Below, one piece after another: positions 53,175 to 64,000 of a DNA stretch of 64,000 nt. The stretch is from Nymphaea colorata (Eukaryota > Streptophyta > Magnoliopsida > Nymphaeales > Nymphaeaceae): contig NC_045147.1 in NCBI RefSeq assembly GCF_008831285.2, forward strand, positions 9,826,334 to 9,890,333, in the 5' to 3' direction. The notes below the pieces were generated by a model, which was not told the DNA's origin, did not search any database, and saw only the letters and a list, made by a program, of their open reading frames with translations. The position numbers were made by a program, and so were the translations under genes. The number at the start of each line of letters is the position of its first letter. The first letter of the stretch is position 1.

Positions 53175-54621
53175 AATTTTTATCATGGATGTCGTTGCTG
53201 CTTGTAGAGCGGGAGATATGTTTCAGGGTCCGGCTGATCATAAGAAGACAAACTCACACAGGCAACTAACTCGCACTTCTACCGCTAAATGTTCTTTCGC
53301 ACTGGATTTTCAGGTGCAGGGTTTCTCCACCATGACTGAGAAGGTGTACTCAAGACCAGTCTGCTGATGGTTTAAAAATATTTGAGTATGCATTTATATT
53401 GGCGAAAAGCTTGTATTTGTACTGACAGTCTAAATGTGTCATATGTAAAATTACTTTTTAAGTTGAAGCATTAACTATGATTCATCTTCTTTCAATTAAG
53501 TAGTTCGATCAAACAGTCCTAATCATTGCACATAGTTCTTAACTTCTTATGTATATATAACTGCATATGTGAACTAAATGAATATGGAAACTGTGCAGGC
53601 AATTACGAATGGTTCGGATATGCCTAATTGAAAGTTTAAAGGTATCACTTGTAAAGTTCCATTTTTTCTTTCAAAATAAAGTTGGTTAATTTTTATTAAC
53701 GGTCTGAATGTGTTATGTGTGGATTTACTTTCTCCAAGTCAAAATATTATCATTTTTTTCAGTCAAATCAATTTGTCGAACATTTACTGACATATGAACT
53801 AAGGAAATATGAAAAAATATGAAAGTATGTAAAATGGTTATGTAGTTTGATAAACTTGATTGATAGCTGAAAGAAATTGCATGTAAAATATTTTATTAAA
53901 GGACTAATTGTCATTTATTTCTAAAAAAGTAACTTTTCAACGATATTTATTATTTAATTTACAATGATAAAGAAAAATTTATTAAATGGTGACGTTACTA
54001 CTTAAATCCCATTGGAGGTCAATGGTTGATCAAAAGTTTGTTCCATTGTAACTTCTAGAAATGATAGGCAACCTTGTTGGTACTTGCTCGTCATATTTAT
54101 AAATCTAAAAAGAGGGCGAAACGTGCACATCACAAACATTTGTTTTCTTGTTCAGACAAATTACATTTTGGGTAAATTTGAAAATTGGACGTTGAGAGCA
54201 AAGCTTTAAAAGTGGTGCCTCTGAATTAGGGATGCAAATGAATTGAATTTGTATTGAGTTGATGTATACCAAAGTCCCATTTCTTTTTTATCTAACAATC
54301 TAAACATAACTCCAACCTGCAACTTCAACTCCAAAACCAATTCAACGAAGCTATTACTTTAATCTAGAAATCCATAAAATTCAATGTCACAGGGGTGCGG
54401 CTTTTGCCCTGCATACGGTCAGAGCAGTACCAGGTAGAGTCAACGTACCAAAGACCATATTTCTATCCTTTTTTGTACTCAACCAACTTTGACCAAGTTC
54501 ATTTATGTCCAAAAATTAGGGTTTTTCTTTCCTTTTTTAAAATATGTTTGTTACTCTGTTTATTAGTTTCTTCTTCTTCATAATCATTACATTTTGAATC
54601 ATGAAGTTGTTGTTACTTTTG

Positions 54622-54671
<50 letters not shown>

Positions 54672-56416
54672 GCACACATGTATCCTTGTACCTAGGTTTT
54701 TTTTAGAATGATTTGTAATTGTACCCGTACCAGTAGCGGCATCCATACCCACACAGGTACCGGTACCTATGTGACTTACAAAATCCAAGTGTGGTTTGAA
54801 ATTGGAAGCATAAGCCAAAATTAAACCATCTAATTGTTGTTTAAAATCATACGTGGTGTCAATTCCTAGTTTAAACATTCACGGTGCTCGGCAGCACGTG
54901 ATTGCTTTTCTCCATGCATAATGAAGGGTTTTTAATGTGCCTTTTTAAAATTAAAACCAAATCTAAGTCTGATATTCAAGTCACTTGCTCGGATTTGATT
55001 CTCACTTTCTAATCCGTTTCCAAATCGAAATGAAGCTATATTTTAATCCATACCATTTTATTAATGGATCTGTTTTATCTGCTTCCAAAAGTCGCTCACA
55101 TGGTGGCTCCATTTCTAGCAAAACAACTTTTTCAGTTTCGGCTTTTATGTAAATTCAACTCAGAGTCAGGTTTAATATTTTAAACCGGGGATGGAATTTT
55201 CACGTTTAAATGGAGAAAGATCACCATATGGTACTTGGATATCGTTCCAGGATATATAATCCAGATCTGGATTCAATTCTACATAATCTGATATTGTCCA
55301 AATTCAGTTTACGTTGAACATCAATTAGTCAAATTGAAATCAGATCTTTTTAGTATTCACAGTGCTTGCACAATCTGTTTGCACCCTTCATATGGATTAA
55401 GTTTTGAATTACCATCATAAAGTGCCAACTTCTAGAAATTTTGATGCCATTAATTGAAAAGAGAAGTTAATGAGACATTTAATTACGGGGATAAATGAAA
55501 TAACAATAGAAGACGTGGCATTTTTAATAAATAAATATTCAATTACCTGAGTCTTGCTTAAGATCAAGTGCATTATATGCAAGAAAAGAAACATGAGAAC
55601 CAGTTTCCACTTTGAAAAGGTAAAGTTTGGAATTGTTAGAAAAAATTGCAAGAACTTATTAGCTTTGACAAAATAACAAACCATTGCTTATCTTGCTTAA
55701 TTTTTTTAGCGTAGTTCTCAAACACTAGCTTGTAGACAGAAATTATCAGTTTTTTACATAAATTGATAAAAATACACTTATTAGAAGACAAAAATATGGT
55801 TCTTTTTATATCAAACATTTGATGTTTAATATCAGCATAATTCATTAGATATCTTTTTTGGAGTGTAGCATCCTGAATAAATGGATGACGTTTGAAAATT
55901 TGTTTCAAAAATTTATGTCATATGTTTTAACTTGTAAATGTTGTAGATAAAATGCCATAATAAATAATTGGTTTCTCTAGAAGTTAAGTTGTAATTTGTT
56001 TGCTCACACATCAGACACCTTTTCGTCAATTTTCAAAAGCTCTGGTCCAAAACGTTTGTCATTCATCTACCAAAATGAACCTGCGGCTTCACCATTGTTC
56101 TGTAGATACCCGTTTGTTTGAGATAAAGGTTGGGAGTTTCCTTTCTTACTGGGACTTCACCATTGGCGAAAAGATACGGAAGGTGCTCTTCCTTTTCTCA
56201 TGATGAATAACAAAGGGAGCATCCCGACGCCCGAGCATGATCCCTTCGCTTCATCCTGATGAAGAGTTCCAAATGTTGTTCCTGGAGATCAGCTGGAGAG
56301 TCATGGCAGCTTTCAGCATGTGACCAGAAAACAAGATGGACCTGGAGAGTTCATATTTATGATCTTGACAAAGGCTGTTGCAAAACGAGTTGAATTCAAG
56401 CCAATGTTTTAACTCA
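53175..56416. other. ORC2 3' UTR and intergenic DNA
   Basis: The first few hundred bases are probably ORC2 3' UTR. The rest is AT-rich without a recognised gene. A 14-bp perfect palindrome AGGTACCGGTACCT lies near 54,754. The last 400 bp should contain the PPR promoter. Confidence 0.45.
54622..54668. repeat. (TA)n microsatellite
   Basis: About 23 TA units, followed by CACGCACACATG. Confidence 0.97.
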
Positions 56417-58432
56417 ATGAGAAGATGGCTTTCCCAGCAATCGATTTCAGTTACAGTGCTGCCGACCACTTTGTTGACCTCCCACCCTCTGAAAGGGAGG
56501 CCCCCGTCGTTTTCTTCCACTTCACCATGCTTCATTCCTCCTCCGTTCGCTCCCAAATTCAATGGCCTCCTTCAAAGGTGCTGCATCTCAAAGGCATTGG
56601 TGCAAGGAAAGCAAGTCCACCAACAGATTGTGGTGAATGGTTCCCACGGAAACTCGCGCTTGAGGATGAAGTTAGTCAGGTTTTATGCCGCTTGTGACGA
56701 AGTCCGAAGTGCAGAACACTTGTTTGATGAAATGCCTGAAAAGGACATTTTTGCTTGGACTTTCATGTTGGGGTGCTATATGAGGAGATCGATGTATGAA
56801 GAGGTTATCGTAACGTACTGGAGAGTACGAGATGAAGGTGTCTATCCGGATGATTATGTGTTCCCGAAGGTCCTCAAGGCGTGCACCCTGCTGTCGGATT
56901 TAGAAGAGGGAGTTCGAGTTCACAACGATATGAAGCATTTGGGTCTGAGGCCTAACGTATATAGTTCGAACTCCTTGATAGAGTTGTACTCGAAATGCGG
57001 GGATGTGGTGAGTGCACGTCGAATGTTTGATGAGATGCCTCAAAGGGATGTATTGTCATGGAATTCTATGATTGCTGGTTATGTTTCTAATTCTATGTAT
57101 GATTCTGCATTGGAGCTGTTTAATTTGATGCGTATTGGTTCTGCAAGGCCAGATTTGATCACATGGAATACCGTTCTCGCTGCTTATTCTCAGCGTGGGC
57201 TCCTTGAAGAGGCTCTTGATATCTTGAATCAGATAAAGGAGTGTGGTTATACGATGCCCAATCATGTTACGTGGACAACTCTAATAGTTGGCCATGCAAG
57301 GAAAGGCTGTTACAGAAAAGCATTGGAGTTATTCAAAGAAATGTTAGATGCCAATGTTAGCCCAGACGCTGATAGCCTTTCTTGTGTTATATCAGCTTGC
57401 AAGAACTTGCATGTTTTTAGGAATGGGAGAGAGGCTCATGGATACGGCATTAGAACATGTCTGGATCACAGGTTCTATGCTTCTGCTGGTGGTGCACTTG
57501 TGACCCTTTATTCAGCATGTGGCAGGATTGCAGATGCGGCAAATGTTTTCAGTATGATGGATGGAAGAGATATAGTTTCCTGGAATTCGATGATCATGGG
57601 TCTCATTCAATCTGGCTTTCATGATTCAGCACTAAAACTTTTGCATGATATGCAACTGAAGGGACTTAAGCCGGATCAATTTACAATTACTGCTCTTTTG
57701 CATATTTCCGATGAAGTTTCATTAAAGGTGGTAAAAGAGATTCATGCTTATTTAATCAAGAATGAATTTGATTTGGCTACTGCTGTTTGGAATGCCCTCG
57801 TTCATATATATGCAAGATTTGGAAACGTCAGTTGGGCACATGTTATTTTTTCAAGTATAAGAAAGAAGGATGTCATCTCTTGGAATGCTATAATAGGAGG
57901 TTATGGTAGGAATGGCCATGGCAGATTGGCGCTATGCCTTTTCAAGCAGATGAAGGAGTCCGGACAAGAACCAAATCATGTGACATTTACATCGGTTCTT
58001 TCTGCTTGTAGCTACTCTGGGCTGGTTTATGAGGGAAAGGAGCACTTCAGTAGCATGACTAATGAGTACAAATTTGTACCAAGTATGGAGCAGTACGCTT
58101 GCATTGTCGATCTTCTCAGTCGTTCAGGACGTTTTGAGGAAGCAATGGATTTCATTAATAAAATGGCGCTTGAACCTGACGGAAGCATTTGGGGCTCTTT
58201 GCTTGCTGCTTGCAAAACTCATCAGAACGTCAGGCTTGCGCAGGTTGCTGCCGAGCAGTTGTTCCGATTGGAGCCAGAGAATACTGGAAACTATGTGACT
58301 CTTTCCAATATTTATGCTAGAGCTGGCAGGTGGGATGATGCAGTAAGTGTTAGAAAGATGATGGAAGGAAGGGGACTGATAAAGCCACATGGGTTTAGTT
58401 TGGTAGAGGCTGAAATCCAACTTCCTGCATGA
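56417..58432 (+). CDS. PLS-class pentatricopeptide repeat protein with E motif
   Basis: Intronless, 671 aa, starting at the first ATG (56417). The upstream in-frame TTG at 56378 is not a plausible start. The N-terminal 45 or so residues are Ser/Thr/Pro-rich with few acids, typical of a mitochondrial or plastid transit peptide. Tandem PPR motifs of P, L and S types fill about 50-590. Examples are LIELYSKCGDVVSARRMFDE, RDVLSWNSMIAGYV and PDLITWNTVLAAYSQRG. The C-terminus from about 591 (WGSLLAACKTHQNVRLAQ, then NYVTLSNIYARAGRWDDA) is the E motif. There is no DYW domain. Such proteins bind organellar RNA and commonly specify C-to-U editing sites, recruiting a separate deaminase when DYW is absent. 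The RNA target cannot be read from this sequence alone by eye. Absence of introns is normal for the family. Confidence 0.95.
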   Translation: MRRWLSQQSISVTVLPTTLLTSHPLKGRPPSFSSTSPCFIPPPFAPKFNGLLQRCCISKALVQGKQVHQQIVVNGSHGNSRLRMKLVRFYAACDEVRSAEHLFDEMPEKDIFAWTFMLGCYMRRSMYEEVIVTYWRVRDEGVYPDDYVFPKVLKACTLLSDLEEGVRVHNDMKHLGLRPNVYSSNSLIELYSKCGDVVSARRMFDEMPQRDVLSWNSMIAGYVSNSMYDSALELFNLMRIGSARPDLITWNTVLAAYSQRGLLEEALDILNQIKECGYTMPNHVTWTTLIVGHARKGCYRKALELFKEMLDANVSPDADSLSCVISACKNLHVFRNGREAHGYGIRTCLDHRFYASAGGALVTLYSACGRIADAANVFSMMDGRDIVSWNSMIMGLIQSGFHDSALKLLHDMQLKGLKPDQFTITALLHISDEVSLKVVKEIHAYLIKNEFDLATAVWNALVHIYARFGNVSWAHVIFSSIRKKDVISWNAIIGGYGRNGHGRLALCLFKQMKESGQEPNHVTFTSVLSACSYSGLVYEGKEHFSSMTNEYKFVPSMEQYACIVDLLSRSGRFEEAMDFINKMALEPDGSIWGSLLAACKTHQNVRLAQVAAEQLFRLEPENTGNYVTLSNIYARAGRWDDAVSVRKMMEGRGLIKPHGFSLVEAEIQLPA

Positions 58433-60522
58433 GGTGAGAAAAAAATCAGTGGAAGCTTATCAGCTTTCTCCCAGGAACATATGGTTTTGATCTTTTCCTC
58501 GGTGACATTTGTAAACTCATCGTAGCATCCTGCGTAAACGACCTAGAAAGGGGAAGAAAAATGGTACGAATTCTGAAATTTTTTAAAATCGTTTAGTTGG
58601 TTGTGCCTTTGAATCAGATGTCAGAAAGGTATGCTCAATTTGATAATCTGTCAAATTAAGGTATAGTTAATGATATGGTGTTCCACTTGAATTATAAAAA
58701 ATAAAATAATAATAATAATAATGTAGGGACCAATTTTGGGGAATTTCAAATGGCAGTCAGTTGTAAACAAGGTGGCTCTTAATTGCGTAATCCTTTCTTC
58801 ACTTTTGTTATTTGCTCCACCCTTTCAATCCCTCTCTGTTATTCTCAAGATTTATTGGATATATAGCTGGTCTTCAGACAGGTCAACCAGTTGGAGAATT
58901 TCTTGTTTTACTCGTGTGTTCGCAAGGTGCAATGTTAGGTTTTGTTACTTCTTCTGGCGTTTTTTTGGGCAGATTCTGTAAGTATTTATTTCTCTGGTTA
59001 TTTTGAAAGGTATGCATTAGCACACATTTTCGACCATGATTGATTTTCTTCTGAAAATAAGGTAACGAATAGACTAATATGCCATGGAAAGGTGCTGGAA
59101 GCCTGGAATCACTGGTCAAATATACGCTTTGACTTTGAAACTTAAAAATGGGTCAAAAATGGATTTGAACGGCTGATACTGTACTCAGACGGAAAGTTTT
59201 TTTTTTTTTTTTTTTAAAAAAGATGCAGACAGTATGCTGCTAAAAGGTGTGCAGGTGTAGATTTCCCTCCAAACTTGCTTGACTCTACGGTAGGTATGTT
59301 GAAGGCAATGACTCTGAAAACTTAGCCTAAAAGATCTTTTTCTTGGAAAATGGGAGCTAGAACATTCCACAGATTGAATCTCCCATTTCACTGGCTGGAA
59401 GCAAATCAATCATTGTAAAGCCATACGAAACTTCTCGAATAAAGAAAATTTGATAGTTATGCATTCAAGAAAGAAAACATCACCAACAACATTCAAAGAG
59501 GTACCAGTTGGAAGAATCTCTCGGTGCACTTCACCCAAGAATCTGAACGTAAAGCTCATGTCAAAGTATGCAGGTCAAGTCGTTATACTTTTCCATTTAT
59601 TTATACCACAAACCTGAAGTCTTGTAGATAATCCAATTACCACTTACAAGAGACTGCTCTGACTTCTCACAGAACCTCACTAGCAATAGATAAAACCATG
59701 GTAGTGGCTTGTTTGGCACCAACAACATACAGTCTTCCGATGCCATTATCCTAAATTAGGTCAGCGAATAAATCACAACTTAGACAAAAACATCTTTTCA
59801 AATGGCAAAGCTAAATAGTGGCAAGTAAAAATGAAAAGGTTAGATTGAAGATTACAGATGACCCTGAAATCTACTCTAAAAGACAAAATCTACAAACAAA
59901 CACAATTCACGCCAAAAGGCAAAAGAAAGCAGCCATTGTAAAAACGCCATAATTGAAACACGCATCACATAAAATCCTTCAATCGATTAGCCTACACACG
60001 AGGTCGTTCAATTGGTCAACCCTTGTCACAGACTTTAGAATCTCTGCATCCCTTTAGAGAAAAGTGCCATGATCACGTTAGCACATGAATATATCCATGG
60101 ACCAACTTAGCAAACCTCCAAAATCACAAGATAAACTCGGAAAAGGCAGAAGCAATTACACTCACATCCCTTTGTTATCCTCTTCTGCTCTCCTCTTCGA
60201 GCATTTTTTTCCTGCTTCGTGCATCTATCTCCACACTTCTGCGAGGAGGGAAGAAATGCTCACATTCCCATGATTGAAGATAACACAATCAAAGAAAAAA
60301 ATTGCGGAAGAATACTGCGGTGGGTTTGCCTTGCGCTAATGAAGGAATGGTCAAAACAAGATCAGTTATGCATGATTCAAGCAGAGAAGTATTGACAAAA
60401 TAAAGGATTCTGTAACAGCAATAATCTTTAGCAGATAGAGACAAGACTTGTAATTTCTTGTACAAGCCTTCATATGGACCATAATGAATTACTCTGAGAT
60501 TTCACCATCCCACCTTTTTCTT
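58433..60522. other. PPR 3' region and intergenic DNA
   Basis: No second gene is recognised. A T run lies at about 59,199-59,214. The final 100-200 bp before the copia PBS may be degenerate LTR. Confidence 0.45.
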
Positions 60523-60845
60523 TGGTATCAGAGCAAATTATTGATCTAGGGATGGCTTCCAGCCCGAGTTCATCATCTTCAACATCTTCCACAAAGTTCC
60601 CTTACCCATTTTCCTGGAATTTTGCTAATTTGGTGTCAATAAAATTGACATGAAATAACTCTCTGCTATGGAAGACTCTGATCTTCGATCTGATCGAGAG
60701 CCAAGAGCTCCAAGGCTTCATCAACAACGACACGCCAAAAGCAGATCAGTTTGTGACGGTCAACAGCAGGAACCAAATACATATTATCAATTATGGCGAA
60801 GATCAGATAGATTGCTTCACTATAATAGGAATGTACAAGGAGTGA
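60523..60845 (+). pseudogene. copia PBS and gag N-terminal remnant
   Basis: TGGTATCAGAGC at 60523-60534 is the initiator tRNA-Met primer binding site. A gag-like frame starts at ATG 60552, with a Ser-rich head and the plant copia pattern VSIKLT ... LLWK ... LQGFINNDTPKAD. An in-frame TGA interrupts it at 60651-60653, and it stops for good near 60,845. No protease, integrase or RT follows, so only the first 320 bp of the internal region survive. It is on the opposite strand to the 4.5-8.4 kb element and is a separate insertion. Confidence 0.82.
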
Positions 60846-61346
60846 GTCGGCATAAGCTACACATTGTTTGGCTCTAGCTTGAGTTCGACTCGATAAACTG
60901 AGTTCGAGCTCCAATTCAACTACTTTAATGTCGTGATTGGATGGTGGGAATGGGAATGAAATAACAGTAATTCTTTGTTTGGTTGATTAATTAAAAAGGA
61001 AAGAAAAGAAAAGTAAAAAACTTGTTTAGTTGCGAAAGAGAAAAAAGAAAGAAATGACATGAAAATGGTTGATTAATTAAGAAGGAAAGTAAAAACTTGT
61101 TTGGTTGTAAAAGAGAAAAAAAAAATGAAATGAAAATGATGCTCTAATATAAATCTAATTCCTCCAAAATTGGAGGGATTGATAAACTTACTTTATATAT
61201 CCTTTTTTCTTCTCTATGCATACATGAATAATGTTTTAAGGTGATAGCTGCATTTTTTTCAATTGTAAAATAATATATTAATGTAGTTCGAATAAACATG
61301 AGTTTACAAGTATGTATAAACAAACAAATTCATTTGATAGCTTAGC
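60846..61346. other. intergenic, with small TCGAG-rich fragment
   Basis: 60,869-60,925 carries a short piece of the GAGCTCGAG repeat text (AGCTTGAGTTCGACTCG). The following AT-rich DNA repeats variants of ATGGTTGATTAATTAA and ACTTGTTTGGTTG at 60,980-61,110. Confidence 0.5.
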
Positions 61347-62270
61347 TGCAAGGTTAGTTTTACGTTCAAGTAAAATTGTGTTTACAAGGACAGCACTCTA
61401 AAAATGACACTATAAAGATATATGGACTGGTTTTATGATAGAAAGGCACTTACTAAGAAACAATAATAAGTCAACAAATCAGATTGCGATAATGCAACTA
61501 CAAGATTCATTTTACAATACACAAAAACAAAATTCTGTTTACAAGGATGTGATGAGCACATAAAACTGTAAGATTCATTTAGTGATACAATAAAGTAAAA
61601 TAGTGTTTACAAGGACGCGATAAACACTCGAAAAACTTAAATGTGACAATGACACCATGCAGACTAGTTGTATGATAAAAAGACATTTATTGATAGGTGA
61701 TAAGCAGTTTGACAGATTGCAATAATGCTATTATAGGATTCATTTAATGATACACCCAAATAAAATTGTGTTTACAAAAATGTGATAAGCACAAAAAAGC
61801 ATGTGATAATGCAATTGCATTTTACTATTTGCTCAAGTAAAATCATGTTTATAATGCCAAGATAAGTACTCAAAAAGTTAAATGAGACTACCACACTATA
61901 TAGATTGGTTTTACGATAAAGAGACATTTAATGAGCAGTCGGACAAACAGATTGTGATAATGCAACTATAGGGTTAGCTTATGACACACCCAAATAAAAC
62001 CACATTTGCAAGGACGTGATAAGCAGTTAGGAAAATTAAATACCACAACGACACTGTATGAACAAGTTTTACTATAAAAGAGCATTTATTAAGAGGAGAT
62101 AAGCACTCAAACATACAAAACACTGGCAATTATGCTACTGCAAGGTTTATCTTACGATACACTCAAGTAAAATCATGTTTACAATGATGTAATAAGCACT
62201 CGAAAAAAATTAACTGAAACAGTGACATTATACAAAGTGCTTTGAAGATAAAATGACGTTTACTAAGAGA
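61347..62270. repeat. satellite-like array of about 150-170 bp units with short half-units
   Basis: The unit start TGCAACTACAAGGTTCATTT (variants) occurs near 61,347, 61,493, 61,566, 61,726, 61,810, 61,961 and 62,133. Full units contain AAAATTGTGTTTACAAGGA, GATAAGCACTC, GACACTATA and GATAAAAAGACATTTA in order. Two short units (about 73 and 84 bp) hold only the first part, giving the order long, short, long, short, long, long, long. Copies differ at many positions, so the array is old. Confidence 0.9.
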
Positions 62271-62681
62271 TGAAAAAATAATTTTTTTATCTAAAAGACA
62301 AAAAAAATATGACGATGGCCGAATACATCTCAGTCTTCAAAAGCACATGCGATTAATTAACATCCATCGTAAGCTTCTTAATGAGCATACAAAAGTCTTC
62401 CTGCTGCTGAATGGTTTCAAGTTAACTTGCATGTCCACATATAAGAGCTACATGGACTAAATATACAGCTGCATGCTCAGCACATATCATATATTCCAAG
62501 TTTTATAATTTTAGGTGGACTATATATATATAGTTATACATTCATCATGCGTCATATTTTCATGTTTTTATATGCTGTAGTATGTTTAGTATGTTTTAAT
62601 TCCTGGAAAACTCAACATTAAAGAGAGTAAAAGAGGAAGCCTGCACAACCGTTATGTACAAGGCCCAAGAAGGATGTGGTC
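62271..62681. other. FLDH-like upstream region
   Basis: AT-rich, with TATATATATA tracts that could serve as TATA elements. No coding sequence. Confidence 0.4.
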
Positions 62682-62740
62682 ATATATAACTCTACCTACG
62701 AAATCATATATATATATATATAGTAGGTGGAGTTATATAT
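62682..62740 (+). promoter_or_regulatory. 18-bp inverted repeat upstream of the SDR gene
   Basis: ATATATAACTCTACCTAC (62682-62699) pairs with GTAGGTGGAGTTATATAT (62723-62740) with one T-G wobble, around a 23-nt TA-rich loop. It lies about 130 bp before the likely start codon and may be in the 5' UTR or promoter. No function is known to me. Confidence 0.6.
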
Positions 62741-62871
62741 ATATACACTACCTAAAAAGATGCTTTTGTTTTGAACTTGCTTTGGTGTTTATGATCTGCT
62801 TCGTTGCTCTTGAATCCTTATTGACAAAGCAACTTGGACATCAGGCGGACGAAGAACGAAGGGAATCCAAA

Positions 62872-64000
62872 ATGAGGGTGCTGGTAACGGGAGCTACTGG
62901 TTATTTGGGGAGCAGCCTCTGCAGGGGACTGCTGCAAGAAGGCCACACTGTGAAGGCCCTTGTCCGCCGGTCCAGCGACCTTTCGTCCCTTCCCACCACC
63001 ACTTCCTCTCACAACTTCGAGCTTGCCTTTGGCGACGTCACCGACCTCGCTTCCCTCCTCGCCGCGTTCTCCGGCTGCGACGTCCTCTTCCACACTGCTG
63101 CCGCCGTCGAGCCTTGGGTCCCTAACCCCTCCGTACTCTTCACCGTGAGTTGCTCTTTCGGTTGGAAGGCGAATGCTTTGAGACATCGTTTGAATTTGGG
63201 TGGCCTACTCAGCAGGAAGAATTCGCTAAATCGCCAGAGTTGGGACATTTCGGCACCTTTTAATGAGCGTCGTAGATTTTTGCTTAAATAATTGGTAATT
63301 CGGGGCTTTGTTTCTCGTGAAGGTAAATGTTGAAGGATTGAGGAATGTGCTGCTAGCGTTTAGAGAGACGAGTTCTATGCAGAAGATGGTGTATACCTCG
63401 TCCTTCTTTGCTCTTGGGCCTACTGACGGATGTATCGGTGATGAGATGCAGGTAATGTTGCTTTCATATCGGCCTTAGTTGGAAAAATATAACACGGGAA
63501 GAATAATTCTTGGTGGCTTACCTTTTAAAAGTTCCACGACAAAAACAAACTAAGATTAGTGCTGATTCAGATTGATTGATTCAGTCTACATGTTGCGGAT
63601 ATATCATATATCTAGGTCCGAATATTTCTCTTTTCCAGTAAGAACAATGTGAACCATTTCCCAGAAAGGCAGGTCATAGCTTGATGATTTGCTGTCTCTC
63701 AACCATTAAACGAATCTTAAACGCTTTATGATTAAGATAATTTTATCACACTGCTACGGCGAGCACAGAAAGAGTTGCATTTGGTTTGATGTTTGTCAGT
63801 TATCCATTCATAGAAAAATTCTTCTCATTCTTGCTGCATTTACCAAGTCTCATTTCTGTTTTCTTAATGACAGATGCATCACGAGAAGTTCTTCTGTACA
63901 GAGTATGAGAAGTCCAAACTTATGGCTGATAAAATTGCACTTAAAGCAGCCGAAGATGGCCTGCCAATCGTTATTCTTTATCCGGGGGTCATTTATGGGC
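62872..64000 (+). CDS. FLDH: farnesol dehydrogenase-like extended SDR (5' part)
   Basis: Exons 62872-63144, 63323-63451 and 63874 to the window edge, with GT-AG borders in phase 0, give the first 176 residues. The start at 62872 places the Rossmann motif TGATGYLG at residues 6-13. An upstream in-frame ATG at 62791 would add 27 residues. Other extended-SDR features are GDVTD, FHTAA, the block YTSSFFALGPTDG and the catalytic YEKSK (145-149), followed by LYPGVIYG. The blocks match plant farnesol dehydrogenase, which oxidises farnesol to farnesal with NAD+ and modulates ABA signalling through prenyl recycling. Dihydroflavonol reductase-like relatives are the main alternative. The C-terminal half with the substrate pocket lies outside the window. 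The gene is cut by the edge, not broken. Confidence 0.87.

Noticed and set aside
54754-54767. Perfect 14-bp palindrome AGGTACCGGTACCT as an operator
   Set aside because: It sits in GGTACC-type repeat text (GTACCCGTACC, GGTACCGG) and has no nearby gene.
56378-56416. Longer PPR start
   Set aside because: It begins with TTG, not ATG. The first ATG is at 56417.
61347-62270. CRISPR-like repeat and spacer array
   Set aside because: Repeats are long and diverged, spacers are themselves repeated, and the genome is a plant.
62674-62871. In-frame extension upstream of the SDR start
   Set aside because: It encodes TA-repeat-derived Tyr/Ile runs across the hairpin, unlike any SDR N-terminus. The ATG at 62872 directly precedes the Rossmann motif.

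Overview
The window is nuclear DNA of a flowering plant. Its genes carry short GT-AG introns and encode plant-type proteins: a KRP-type CDK inhibitor, a plant-length ORC2, a PLS-class PPR protein and a farnesol dehydrogenase-like SDR. They lie far apart in AT-rich sequence full of Ty1/copia debris, tRNA-derived SINEs, MITE-like elements and CT/TA microsatellites. I cannot name the species. Nothing points to bacterial, organellar or viral DNA apart from retrotransposon remains.

Layout. (1) 1-316: last exon of an unrecognised + strand gene entering from the left. (2) 1571-1830: three copies of an 89-bp repeat. (3) 4.48-8.37 kb: broken, 3'-truncated Ty1/copia element on the minus strand with its 5' LTR, followed at 8.48-9.45 kb by a phase-compatible chain of candidate 3'-terminal exons of an unknown + strand gene. 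(4) 9.4-22.9 kb: gene-poor, with SINEs, short tandem duplications and a GC-rich island. (5) 23.1-24.2 kb: four-exon KRP gene on the minus strand. (6) 24.2-44.3 kb: gene desert holding three copies of a 180-200 bp MITE-like family, a 586-bp inverted-repeat element with flanking direct repeats, two related A-tailed repeat copies with a 52-nt T tract, two elements of a GGGATGT family, and a CACTA-like end. (7) 44.3-53.2 kb: ORC2, with six coding exons from 47,928 and a possible 5' leader exon near 44.3 kb. (8) 56.4-58.4 kb: intronless PPR gene. (9) 60.5-62.3 kb: a copia start remnant and a satellite-like array of about 150-170 bp units. (10) 62.9 kb to the edge: FLDH-like SDR gene cut by the window end.

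The genes do not form an operon or a cluster. KRP (restrains CDK/cyclin) and ORC2 (origin licensing) both touch S-phase control but lie 24 kb apart on opposite strands, and I infer no coupling. I found no convincing previously undescribed biological system. The items most worth checking are the ORC2 5' splice site inside a hypervariable microsatellite, the satellite-like array and hairpin upstream of the FLDH-like gene, and the unidentified exon chains at 0.1 kb and 8.5-9.4 kb.
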